The notes beneath the pieces were generated by a model. It was not told the origin of the DNA. It did no database searches and saw only the letters and a program-made list of their open reading frames with translations. Source: Oceanospirillum linum (GTDB lineage Bacteria > Pseudomonadota > Gammaproteobacteria > Pseudomonadales > Halomonadaceae). From it: a stretch of DNA of 64,000 nt. Location of the stretch: positions 578,099 through 642,098 of the forward strand of contig NZ_MTSD02000002.1 in NCBI RefSeq assembly GCF_001995095.2. Reading direction: 5' to 3'. Every line of letters begins with the position of its first letter. Positions within the stretch are counted from its first letter, which is position 1. The translations under genes and the position numbers were made by a program. This document shows, piece after piece, positions 42,512-51,191 of this stretch.

Positions 42512-44374
42512 ATGGATACCCCAATATCTGAGGTGTTGGAAATGTCAGATCTTCAGCAAAACTTCCCCAATATCACCCGTACTTACGGTGTAGAGGAACG
42601 ACTCAGAGAGCTCTCCGAGCTCGAAATAATAGAGTCAGAACCTGAAGTTCAATACGACCAACTGGTTATGCTGATAAGCCTGACATTCTCGGCTCCAATC
42701 GCTGGTATCTCATTTATTGACCAAAACAGGCAGTGGTTCAAATCCGAGGTCGGGCTTAACCAAAAAGAGTTCTCCCTGGAGGACAGTTTTTGCAATGAGG
42801 CTAATCTGCAGGAAGACGTTCTGGTTATTCCGGACACCCATCAACATCCTGACTTTAAAAAACACTCTCTGGTTGTTTCAGGTCCAAAAGTACGCTTTTA
42901 TGCCAGCGTTCCTGTCAGAAGCCCTGCCGGGACACCGATAGGTTGCTGCTGCATAATGGATACCGTCCCCAGGCAACCTGATGAAAACGAGATCCGGCAA
43001 CTGACACTCTTCGCCCATCTGGCGGAAGCACAGATTAAACTGCACGCTGAAACCCTCAGCTTAAAGAAACAGGCCGTGAATACGGCTTATTATGACGCAC
43101 TCACCGGACTGCCCAATCACAGTTTATTTATTGACCGTCTGGATCAGGCCCTGATGAGTGTCTCGGATAGCAGCCAGATCAGTGTTTGTGTCGTTCATCT
43201 GTGTCGTTTTGACGAGCTGAATCATGCCCGAGGCAAAGAGTGGGCCGATAAGGTTATGTTCTATACCGCCATCAGGCTCAGGGGCAGTTTGCCAATATCA
43301 AACACTGTCGCCCGCCTTGAAGGGGCTAAACTTGCAGTCTTCAGTGTCAGCAAAGGGCAGCCGCAAGATAACCGCAACAGCTACAAAAAACTGGCTAAAC
43401 GTATCCTGGAGCTCTGTGAACAGGAGATAAGGGTTGAAGGCGCAGTGCTGCATGTCCCCGTCAAGCTGGGAGTTAGCCACTACCCTGGCACAGGATCAAC
43501 ACCTGATTCCTTGCTGGAGCAGGCTAAATCCAGTAGTAAGCGGGAAAAAACCATCAACTATTTTTCCAAAGAGCACTCCAGTGAGTCAAACCGCCGCTTC
43601 GAGGTCGAACAGCATTTGCAGCAAGCCCTGAATGAGAACCGCTTTCACGTGGAATATCAGCCCATTGTTGATATTCAGAGTGGTAAGCTGCGTAGTCTGG
43701 AAGCGCTTCTGCGCCTGAATGTTGATGACGGCCCGATATCACCGGGAGAGTTTATACCCGTTGCCGAAGATACCGGCCTGATTCTGCCCGTAGGTGAATG
43801 GGTACTAAGAGCGGTTTGTCGGCAGATTGGCACCTGGCGTCCCTACATGGGAGACAATCCTATGCCGGTAGCCGTTAACCTGGCCAGTGAACAGATGGGC
43901 CTGAAGAATCTGAGCAGTCTGGTGCTATCAGCTATCTATGATAACGACCTGAGACACTCCCAGTTACAACTGGAAGTGACCGAAACCAGCCTTATGAAAA
44001 ATATCGACCGTGCGATACAGAATATGGAAGAGATTCTGCGTCACGGTGTACATTTCTCGCTTGATGATTTTGGTACAGGGTACTCATCGTTAAGCTATCT
44101 GCAGCGATTACCAGTCACTAAAGTCAAACTGGACCGGGCCTTTATTCAGAATATTGATACCAATAAACATGACCGTATTCTGGCAAAGAACATTATTAAC
44201 CTGTGCCATGAGCTGAATAAGATAACCGTGGCCGAAGGTATTGAAACCCAGTCTCAGCTTGATACTTTACGGGAGTTAGGTTGCGACTTAGGCCAGGGTT
44301 ACTTTTTTAGCCGCCCCTTAACAACTGAAGCGATCAATGAGCGCATCATCAGTAACCAGCTCATTTTCCCCTGA
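42512..44374 (+). CDS. GAF-GGDEF(degenerate)-EAL c-di-GMP phosphodiesterase
   Basis: 620 residues. A GAF domain spans about 35-185 (FSAPIAGISFIDQNRQWFKS, CCCIMD). The GGDEF domain (about 195-345) has lost its motif: EGAKL stands in place of GGDEF, so it is not a cyclase. The EAL domain (about 370-615) keeps its key residues: EALLRL, VNLASEQM, LEVTETSL, LDDFGTGYSSL, VKLDRAFI and AEGIETQSQ. It should hydrolyse c-di-GMP under control of the GAF and possibly a GTP-bound GGDEF domain. The next gene is a convergent diguanylate cyclase. Confidence 0.92.
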   Translation: MDTPISEVLEMSDLQQNFPNITRTYGVEERLRELSELEIIESEPEVQYDQLVMLISLTFSAPIAGISFIDQNRQWFKSEVGLNQKEFSLEDSFCNEANLQEDVLVIPDTHQHPDFKKHSLVVSGPKVRFYASVPVRSPAGTPIGCCCIMDTVPRQPDENEIRQLTLFAHLAEAQIKLHAETLSLKKQAVNTAYYDALTGLPNHSLFIDRLDQALMSVSDSSQISVCVVHLCRFDELNHARGKEWADKVMFYTAIRLRGSLPISNTVARLEGAKLAVFSVSKGQPQDNRNSYKKLAKRILELCEQEIRVEGAVLHVPVKLGVSHYPGTGSTPDSLLEQAKSSSKREKTINYFSKEHSSESNRRFEVEQHLQQALNENRFHVEYQPIVDIQSGKLRSLEALLRLNVDDGPISPGEFIPVAEDTGLILPVGEWVLRAVCRQIGTWRPYMGDNPMPVAVNLASEQMGLKNLSSLVLSAIYDNDLRHSQLQLEVTETSLMKNIDRAIQNMEEILRHGVHFSLDDFGTGYSSLSYLQRLPVTKVKLDRAFIQNIDTNKHDRILAKNIINLCHELNKITVAEGIETQSQLDTLRELGCDLGQGYFFSRPLTTEAINERIISNQLIFP

Positions 44375-44401
44375 TAGAAAGAAAAGCAGAGCGTAAGATA
44401 G

Positions 44402-45574
44402 CTATTCTGTCAGTAACTTACGCTCTCCGGCCACTTTAATAATCCGGTCACGACCACTGTCTTTAGCCTGATAAAGGGCCTCATCGATATAGAGAATGGA
44501 AGTCTGGACATCAACAAGAACTTCTCCCAGGCCAGCGCTGGCTGTCAGGCGAATGCTATGATTGCCGTACTGAACAGGTGTTTCACGACAGGTATCCAAA
44601 ACACGCTGAATAACCTGTTCTGCCTCATCCAGACGTGTCTCAGGCAACACAATAATGAACTCTTCACCGCCATAACGGCCGATAATATCCGTCGCCCGCA
44701 GCACATCCTTCAGCTGTCTGGAAAAAGTGACCAGAACTTTGTCCCCTGCCTGGTGACCATAAGTATCATTAATGACCTTAAAGTGATCCAGGTCCAGCAA
44801 AGCCATGGTCAGGGTTCGGTTATAGCGCTCAGAACGACTAAGCTCTGATTCAGCCAGGGACATAAAAGCCCGACGAGTCAGGAGTCCCGTCAGGGCATCT
44901 GTGGTTGCTTGTTCAAATAATTTAAGCTGCATATGTAGCTGTGAAAGCTGAGCCCAGATCGCAATACTCATAATGACCGCCAGCAGCCAAAGATTATTCA
45001 ACGAGGCAAGCGTAAACATTTGTCGTTGAATCAACTCATCCAGAGAGAGCGTAAAAATAGTGATCAGAGCTAACAAGCTCCCTTCCCTGAGCGTCAGCGG
45101 AAAGACACAGTGGATCGTAATAATTAAAAATGGCAAAAACGTGTAGGAAGCCAGTCGGGCATCCGACAAATGTTCCCCCAGGATAAATTGTGCCGACAGG
45201 TGAAACAGTGCCGGAATCACCATCAGCATCAATAGTCGGAACCGAGCATGCCTGAGGGAGAAAACATAGGAAGCTTTAACCCAGAGCGCCAGCAATGAAA
45301 GCGAAAAAAGCAGGCGGGCTGCGGCCATCATGCCAAAGCTACTTTCCGGCAGAATAAAGTAATCAACAGGAATCCAGAGGGGAGTCAATATTGAGAACAG
45401 CAGCGCCAGGACACGAACGCGGGTATTGATGTACTCAGCCCTGACAAGGTTAAAGTCTGCAGGGTGGTTACGGCTACCGATAAGCTCATAGCCCCGTACC
45501 TGTTCAAACATATAGCGCAGGCGATGTGGCAACGTCATAGAACCGACATCGGTCAGAATGGATTTTTCACGCAT
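44402..45574 (-). CDS. Membrane diguanylate cyclase
   Basis: 390 residues. Five to six membrane helices lie at about 50-215. The C-terminal GGDEF domain (about 225-385) has an active-site GGEEF in DIIGRYGGEEFIIVLPE, and an inhibitory RxxD site (RATD) five residues before it. It makes c-di-GMP at the inner membrane. It converges with the phosphodiesterase gene with only 27 bases between the stops, so the two could influence each other's transcription. Confidence 0.93.
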   Translation of the reverse strand: MREKSILTDVGSMTLPHRLRYMFEQVRGYELIGSRNHPADFNLVRAEYINTRVRVLALLFSILTPLWIPVDYFILPESSFGMMAAARLLFSLSLLALWVKASYVFSLRHARFRLLMLMVIPALFHLSAQFILGEHLSDARLASYTFLPFLIITIHCVFPLTLREGSLLALITIFTLSLDELIQRQMFTLASLNNLWLLAVIMSIAIWAQLSQLHMQLKLFEQATTDALTGLLTRRAFMSLAESELSRSERYNRTLTMALLDLDHFKVINDTYGHQAGDKVLVTFSRQLKDVLRATDIIGRYGGEEFIIVLPETRLDEAEQVIQRVLDTCRETPVQYGNHSIRLTASAGLGEVLVDVQTSILYIDEALYQAKDSGRDRIIKVAGERKLLTE

Positions 45575-45898
45575 TAGTATGTTCGACCTAAAGTTATCAG
45601 AGAGCTATATTCAAAAAAAGCGAATAAAAACAATGTGCTTTGTACCTACTATACTCTTATTTTTATTGAGAGTTATCATCCGACAACCAGAAAACTAAAA
45701 CCGCTACTTTTTGTGACAAACCACACTATTTTTCAGGACACAATTAACAGTATGATTTGTTTTCTGTTAAGGTCTATTGTTAGATACACAAGGAATGTAT
45801 CATTTTGTAAGTATAACAGAAAAAGCCAAAGACCCTATTCAGGCTGAGTCTAACTATAAAAAAACCTTAAGGTTTAACACAACAGCTAAAAAGGATCG
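45575..45898. promoter_or_regulatory. AT-rich control region with a 14-bp palindrome
   Basis: This 324-base gap separates the divergent membrane cyclase and response-regulator genes. It is AT-rich and holds AAACCTTAAGGTTT (45862-45875), a perfect palindrome 23 bases before the response-regulator start. A 70-codon frame at 45635-45847 has no ribosome site or family resemblance, and I do not call it a gene. Confidence 0.4.
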
Positions 45899-46918
45899 AT
45901 GCAGCTGATGACTACCCCCATCGTCATATGTGATGATTCTAGCTTTGCACGTAAGCAGATGGCCCGTGCCTTACCCGGAAGCTGGGATATTGAAATCAGC
46001 TTCGCCAATCATGGTGGAGAAGCGATTGAATTAATTAAAGCCGGTAAAGCTGATATCTTGTTTCTTGATCTCAACATGCCGGTAATGGATGGTTACGCCG
46101 TTCTGGAGGCCATTCGCACCGAAGATCTGCCGACCATGGTTCTTGTCGTATCCGGCGACATCCAGCCCGAAGCCTATAAACGTGTCAAAGATCTGGGTGC
46201 CCTCGACTTTATCAAGAAACCAGCCACGACAGAGAAAATCACTGAGATTCTTCTTTCATACGGTATTATCAGCGCCTCTCAGCCCCAGACCGAAACAGAA
46301 CTGGCTCGCTTTGACGAAGAGGTTGCCCTGACAGACCTGATCCAGGAAGTGGTCAATGTCTCTATGGGGCAGACAGGTAGTCTGCTTGCAGGTCTGCTCA
46401 ACACCTTTATCCATTTACCTGTCCCCAAGATACACATAAAGCCTTATAACGAACTGAAAGAAGTTTTGGCCTCCAAGGATGCCACATCTTTATCCGGTGT
46501 ATCCCAGGGCTTTAATGGTTCCGGCATAGCTGGCGAAGCCATCCTGCTCGTAGGGGATGAGAGCTTCCCCCATATGTCCCGCCTGATGCAATATGATCAA
46601 ATGTCATCAGGCCAATCCGATGCAACAACTAACAATGACCTGGAAGTCCTTATGGACCTGTCCGGCATCCTGATCGGAGCCTGCCTGAAAGGTATCGCTG
46701 AACAGTTGGATGTAGAGTTCAGTTACAGCCACCCCGTGATTTTAGGTCAGAAAAAAGGGCTGCCCCCACTACTGGGTTCCCCTAACCAGCAGCAAAAAGT
46801 ACTGGCAATTGAAATTGACTATGGCATCCCTGATCATCAGGTCGAATGCGATCTGATTCTGGTGCTGACAGAGGATTCTTTGCCTGTTTTAACAGAGCGA
46901 GCGGGGTATCTGAAATGA
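45899..46918 (+). CDS. Response regulator with CheC-like phosphatase domain
   Basis: 339 residues. The receiver domain (1-125) has the acidic pair D12/D13, phosphoacceptor D57 in DILFLDLNMPVMDG, and the conserved Lys in LDFIKKPAT. The C-terminal about 190 residues resemble CheC/CheX-type domains (GSLLAGLLNTFIHLPVP, then NNDLEVLMDLSGILIGACLK). Such a fusion may dephosphorylate its own or another receiver. The next gene overlaps its stop as ATGA, so the two are translationally coupled. Confidence 0.87.
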   Translation: MQLMTTPIVICDDSSFARKQMARALPGSWDIEISFANHGGEAIELIKAGKADILFLDLNMPVMDGYAVLEAIRTEDLPTMVLVVSGDIQPEAYKRVKDLGALDFIKKPATTEKITEILLSYGIISASQPQTETELARFDEEVALTDLIQEVVNVSMGQTGSLLAGLLNTFIHLPVPKIHIKPYNELKEVLASKDATSLSGVSQGFNGSGIAGEAILLVGDESFPHMSRLMQYDQMSSGQSDATTNNDLEVLMDLSGILIGACLKGIAEQLDVEFSYSHPVILGQKKGLPPLLGSPNQQQKVLAIEIDYGIPDHQVECDLILVLTEDSLPVLTERAGYLK

Positions 46919-47880
46919 CCAATGATCCACAAGATCTCGATATGCCACGCCTGCACTGGCTGATGCAGATGCTGCAAACGGTTGATGTCGGCTTAGTTGT
47001 TGTGGACCGGGCCTTTGATATCCAGCTGTGGAACGGCTTTATGGAGAACCATAGCGGCGTACGCACATCCCAGGCTCGGGGCAATAATATTTTCAGCCTG
47101 TTCCCGGAGTTACCGGATCAATGGCTGACCCGCAAGATAGAGTCTGTGTTCACCCTGGATAGCCGGGCGTATTCGACCTGGGGGCAGCGACCACACCTGT
47201 TCAGATTTAAAAGCTATCGCCCATTGACCGGCAGATCAGAGCAGATGTATCAGAATGTCACTATTATTCCTTTAACCGGTATGGACAAGCGTGTTACCCA
47301 TGCCTGTATTCTGATTTACGATGTCACGGATATCGCGACCAGCAAAATTGAGCTGGAAAAGGCAAACCAGGAGCTGGCACGACTCAGCCGGACTGACCGC
47401 CTGACAGGTCTTAACAATCGAGGGCATTGGGAAGAGCGCCTCAGTCAGGAGTTCCGGCGTTTCAGGCGCAGCCAGACACCCTCTTCTCTGGTTATGTTTG
47501 ATATTGACCACTTTAAAAAAGTGAATGATACCTTTGGCCACCAGGCCGGGGATGAGGTTATAAAGCAGGTTGCCAGCACGCTACTGAGTCTTCAGCGAGA
47601 AACGGATATTTCCGGCCGATATGGCGGGGAAGAGTTTGGCGTTATCCTGCCGGAAACAAACGCTGAACAGGCTTCTATAATGTCTGAGCGGCTGCGAGTC
47701 AGTCTTGAGGAAGCCGAAGTTGAATATGAAGGACAACATATCAGCTTTACGGTAAGCCTGGGGGTCTGTGAGATAACACCGGATATGACAGAGTACAGCC
47801 AATGGCTTGAACGGGCTGACCAGGCACTCTATCACTCCAAACGGAACGGCAGAAATCAGACGACTGTTCACTCAACCTGA
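46915..47880 (+). CDS. PAS-containing diguanylate cyclase
   Basis: 321 residues from the ATG at 46915, which overlaps the stop of the response-regulator gene (ATGA); an earlier in-frame start at 46846 is less likely. A PAS domain spans about 15-135 (VGLVVVDRAFDIQLWNGFME) and a short linker helix leads to the GGDEF domain (about 160-320). The active site is RYGGEEFGVILPE, with an inhibitory RETD site five residues upstream. It is soluble. Its partner response regulator probably gates it in response to an unseen kinase. Confidence 0.92.
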   Translation: MTNDPQDLDMPRLHWLMQMLQTVDVGLVVVDRAFDIQLWNGFMENHSGVRTSQARGNNIFSLFPELPDQWLTRKIESVFTLDSRAYSTWGQRPHLFRFKSYRPLTGRSEQMYQNVTIIPLTGMDKRVTHACILIYDVTDIATSKIELEKANQELARLSRTDRLTGLNNRGHWEERLSQEFRRFRRSQTPSSLVMFDIDHFKKVNDTFGHQAGDEVIKQVASTLLSLQRETDISGRYGGEEFGVILPETNAEQASIMSERLRVSLEEAEVEYEGQHISFTVSLGVCEITPDMTEYSQWLERADQALYHSKRNGRNQTTVHST

Positions 47881-47988
47881 CGGCAAGCCCTATGCAAGCA
47901 TTAGGCGTGGGCTCAGGAAAACAGACACCTTTACAAAAGAAAGTATCTACACTGATAAAAAACCTCGTTTTTGACAAGGAGAGCCCCT

Positions 47989-49251
47989 ATGTATGACAGC
48001 ATTGTATTGGGTAGCGGTGTTATTGGTGTAAACACAGCGTACTGGCTGGCCAAAGCGGGTCACAAGGTTCTGGTTATTGATCGTCAGCCAATACCGGGCA
48101 ATGAAACTTCTTATGCTAACGGCGGCCAGATCGCCGTTAGCCATGCTGACCCCTGGGCCAAACCCTCTGCTCCACTTTCTGTCATAAAAGATCTGATCCG
48201 GGATGATGCTCCCCTCCTCTTCCGGCCCGGAATGGATATCCGGCAATGGCGCTGGTTGCTAAGCTGGTTCGGACAATGCACTCCCGGGCGGTGGCGCACA
48301 AATCTATTGGAAGCCATGCGCCTCTCAGCTTACTCCCAGGAACTGACCCGTCAGGTTCAAAATGAGCACCAGTTAAAATACCAACAGATACGTAAAGGTG
48401 TACTCCATCTCTACAGAACAGACAGATCACTAAACAGCGCGAAGCAAAGCATTGAACAAATGCGAAATTTTGGGCTTAACCGAAAAATCATCAGCCCGGA
48501 AGAAGCCCTCACCCAAGAGCCTGCCCTGAGATTCAGCAATGAAAAAATTGTTGGCGCAACCTATACGGAGTCCGATGAATCAGGTGATGCACGTGAATAT
48601 TGCCAGCAATTAGCGGATGTCTGCCGGGAGATGGGAGTCACCTTCGCCATGAATACTCATATCATGCAGTTAGTTCGCGAAGGGCGCCGTATTCATGTCA
48701 GAGTCAATGGTGAGCTGGGGAACCAACACCTGACCGCAAATCACCTGATTGTTTGTATGGGGCCGTGGTCAGCCAGACTTCTGAAACCACTTAACGTTTG
48801 GCCCAATATCTACCCGGTTAAGGGATACTCTATTTCTGTACCTTTAGAGTATCCGGAAAAAGCACCGACGGTGAGCCTGACGGATGAAACCAACAAGCTG
48901 GTATTCAGTCGGCTGGGGGATGAACTTAGGGTCGCCGGCACCGGTGAACTGGGTGGCTATTCCCGTGAGCTGAATGTCAAACGTTGCGACCGTATTCTGG
49001 AGCAGGCGAGAAGACTTTTCCCGGAAGCCGGAGGCTTTGATCAGGCTCGCTTCTGGACAGGGTTAAGGCCGGCAACACCCTCTGGTCTGCCCTGTATCCG
49101 TAAAACCCGTTTTGACAACTTATGGATCAACAGCGGTCATAATATTGGCTGGACAATGGGCTGCGGCTCAGGAAAATACCTGGCAGACTTAATCAGCAAC
49201 GGAAGCGCAACTGAGTTTGACCATTACGAGCTACCTGGCCATCTCCTTTGA
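47989..49251 (+). CDS. dadA: D-amino acid dehydrogenase (DadA type)
   Basis: 420 residues from the ATG at 47989, with AAGGAG eight bases upstream; a longer in-frame start at 47971 is unsupported. The FAD motif is DSIVLGSGVIGVNTAYWLA. The C-terminal HNIGWTMGCGSGKYLADLI is typical of DadA and related membrane-associated dehydrogenases. It oxidises D-amino acids to keto acids, passing electrons to the quinone pool. No alanine racemase or Lrp gene is beside it. Confidence 0.87.
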   Translation: MYDSIVLGSGVIGVNTAYWLAKAGHKVLVIDRQPIPGNETSYANGGQIAVSHADPWAKPSAPLSVIKDLIRDDAPLLFRPGMDIRQWRWLLSWFGQCTPGRWRTNLLEAMRLSAYSQELTRQVQNEHQLKYQQIRKGVLHLYRTDRSLNSAKQSIEQMRNFGLNRKIISPEEALTQEPALRFSNEKIVGATYTESDESGDAREYCQQLADVCREMGVTFAMNTHIMQLVREGRRIHVRVNGELGNQHLTANHLIVCMGPWSARLLKPLNVWPNIYPVKGYSISVPLEYPEKAPTVSLTDETNKLVFSRLGDELRVAGTGELGGYSRELNVKRCDRILEQARRLFPEAGGFDQARFWTGLRPATPSGLPCIRKTRFDNLWINSGHNIGWTMGCGSGKYLADLISNGSATEFDHYELPGHLL

Positions 49252-49273
49252 TCCATCCGGTAAAATCAGACAC

Positions 49274-49921
49274 TCAGACTGAGCGATAAAAACGAATTGA
49301 GGAAAACTCATAGGGCTCCCCCATTTCCGGCACAGTATTCGCGTTAAATGTATCCACCAGCTGATAAGAGGAGTGGCTGAAATTCCTTACCCGGGAATCA
49401 GCCACCCACACCTCCGGTGCAAAACGAAAAAAAGTGTCAAGCCAGGGCAGGTTATCCCGGTCATAAAGCACATCGGCAGCAATCAGGAGATCTGCTCCCA
49501 TTTCAGGGAGGGCTAACAGATCTGCAGCAACCTGAAACGACACCTTATTCAGGCGCGCATTCTCCTTACAGGCCAGTTGGGATACCGGATCGATATCACA
49601 GGCAATCACCTCTGCCCCCGCCATCGCGGCCGCAACAGCAACAACACCAGAGCCCGCTCCAAAATCGATAACCCGCTTCCCCACGACCTCTGCAGGATTT
49701 TCCAGAATAAAGCGTGCCAGCGCCAAGCCACTACCCCAGCAAAACCCCCAATATGGAGCATGCTCAAGAATAGCTATCATCTCATCGGACGAAAATGCCC
49801 TGTCGACGGGCTCAGGATCTACCAGCCAAAGCCTGATCTTATCGACACCCGGCAGAGTCACCTCTTTAACCCTGGCGGAAGGTAACATCTGCGATAGTGC
49901 CCGATTCAGCAGCAGCGACAT
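49274..49921 (-). CDS. Class I SAM-dependent methyltransferase (ETFB-lysine type)
   Basis: 215 residues from the ATG at 49921; a GTG directly before it is the alternative. The SAM-binding motif is VIDFGAGSGVVAVAAAMAGA near residue 85, with the acidic loop ACDIDPVS after it. The AADVLYDRDN segment resembles the METTL20/Nnt1-like protein methyltransferases. The substrate is unknown. It converges with dadA and has about 30 bases to the next gene upstream. Confidence 0.83.
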   Translation of the reverse strand: MSLLLNRALSQMLPSARVKEVTLPGVDKIRLWLVDPEPVDRAFSSDEMIAILEHAPYWGFCWGSGLALARFILENPAEVVGKRVIDFGAGSGVVAVAAAMAGAEVIACDIDPVSQLACKENARLNKVSFQVAADLLALPEMGADLLIAADVLYDRDNLPWLDTFFRFAPEVWVADSRVRNFSHSSYQLVDTFNANTVPEMGEPYEFSSIRFYRSV

Positions 49922-49954
49922 CACGCTTTCCCTCGTTTACTCATCAGGCTGAAT

Positions 49955-50449
49955 TCAGACATTCAGCTCTGCCAGCTGAACGGCCAACGCTTCAACCTGC
50001 TCAGGCGTACCATTTTCACGCCACCATAAGGTCAGAGCTGCCGTACCAGCCTCAAAAATCAGAGTATCTTCTGGCAGCACCTTCAACAAAGTCTTCAGGC
50101 TTGCTTCCTGACCATCATCCAGAGCCGGAGACGGGGCCTCTAACCAAACCCACCCGGAAACAAACTCATCCCCCCGGTACTGGATCTCTTCTTTATCTAA
50201 TCGAGCACAGTGCCCCAGGCGAAAACGATGAACAGGGCCCTTATCATCAGCTTCACGCATAACGCGGTAAGCAATCGCGCTGTTTTTGGTGCCCAGAAGT
50301 TCAAAAGTCTCTATTCGGACCCGAATTCCTGCATGAAGCGCTATCTTTCTCAGGTGCATCTGATAACGCTGCCGCCTTGAAGGGACAATCCATGCGATCG
50401 GACTAAGAACAGCTGCAAAAATCAGAACAACAATAAGCCAGGTACTCAT
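49955..50449 (-). CDS. Small membrane-anchored hypothetical protein
   Basis: 164 residues from the ATG at 50449, with GAGGTG upstream. One N-terminal membrane helix (about 1-22, LIVVLIFAAVLSPIAWIVP) is followed by a basic stretch and a soluble domain of about 130 residues (RFRLGHCARLDKEEIQYRGDE, then LKVLPEDTLIFEAGTAALTL). I recall similar proteins in other gammaproteobacteria but no function. It lies directly upstream of the methyltransferase gene and may be co-transcribed. Confidence 0.75.
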   Translation of the reverse strand: MSTWLIVVLIFAAVLSPIAWIVPSRRQRYQMHLRKIALHAGIRVRIETFELLGTKNSAIAYRVMREADDKGPVHRFRLGHCARLDKEEIQYRGDEFVSGWVWLEAPSPALDDGQEASLKTLLKVLPEDTLIFEAGTAALTLWWRENGTPEQVEALAVQLAELNV

Positions 50450-50650
50450 ATATAACACCTCAAAAAACAGCTGCCCAGGGCAGGAAAATACGACACTCAG
50501 GTTTTGATTTTAAAGATTGAAAGCTGTAAACCATGACCCACGCCAAGAGAGTGCCTGTGATCAATTTTTAAACCTGATTGCGCCCTATACTAATCGATAG
50601 ACAAGGGATAAAGTACAGTCAGATAAGGATTTTTAGCAAGGGGACAGAAA

Positions 50651-51091
50651 ATGAGCCAATACAAACACGTACTGATTGCAGTGGATCTGACCGATGAATC
50701 CGGCCAGGTTATTGAAAAAGGTAAGGCTATCGCTGAGCGTAACGGTGCGAATATCAGCCTGATTCACGCTCTGGAGCCTCTGGGTTTTGCGTATGGTGGT
50801 GATATCCCAATGGATCTAACGACAATTCAGGAGCAGCTCGAGCAGCACGCTAAAGCGAAACTTGCAGATTTGGCTGCTCCGCTGAACATCCCTCAGGAAC
50901 AGCAACATATTCTGGTGGGTGTGCCGGATAGTGAAATTCACCGTATGGCTAAAGATCAGGGTGTAGATCTGATCGTTGTAGGCAGTCACGGACGGCATGG
51001 CCTGTCTCTGTTACTCGGCTCAACATCTACCGGCGTCCTGCACGGTGCTAAATGTGATGTTCTGGCTGTGCGTATTCAGAAAGACAAATAG
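50651..51091 (+). CDS. uspA: Universal stress protein
   Basis: 146 residues of the UspA fold: VLIAVDLTDESGQVIEKG at the N terminus and the conserved IVVGSHGRHGLSLLLGSTST nucleotide-binding-like loop near residues 110-130. The length and the DVLAVRI ending are standard. AAGGGGA precedes the start. It has its own promoter in a 190-base gap and ends before a strong terminator. Usp proteins accumulate under stress. Confidence 0.92.
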   Translation: MSQYKHVLIAVDLTDESGQVIEKGKAIAERNGANISLIHALEPLGFAYGGDIPMDLTTIQEQLEQHAKAKLADLAAPLNIPQEQQHILVGVPDSEIHRMAKDQGVDLIVVGSHGRHGLSLLLGSTSTGVLHGAKCDVLAVRIQKDK

Positions 51092-51135
51092 ATACTCATA
51101 ACAGAGGCCACCTTACGGGTAACCTCAGATACTGA

Positions 51136-51171
51136 AATGCCCCTGATAGCAAATACGCTATCAGGGGCATT
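51136..51171. terminator. Bidirectional terminator between usp and uup
   Basis: AATGCCCCTGATAGC (51136-51150) and GCTATCAGGGGCATT (51157-51171) are a perfect 15-bp inverted repeat. No long T-run flanks either side. Confidence 0.75.
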
Positions 51172-51191
51172 CGGCACAGACAATGTAACGC

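Noticed and set aside
45635..45847. 70-codon frame in the AT-rich gap before the response regulator
   Set aside because: No ribosome site, no family, and codon use unlike the neighbours.
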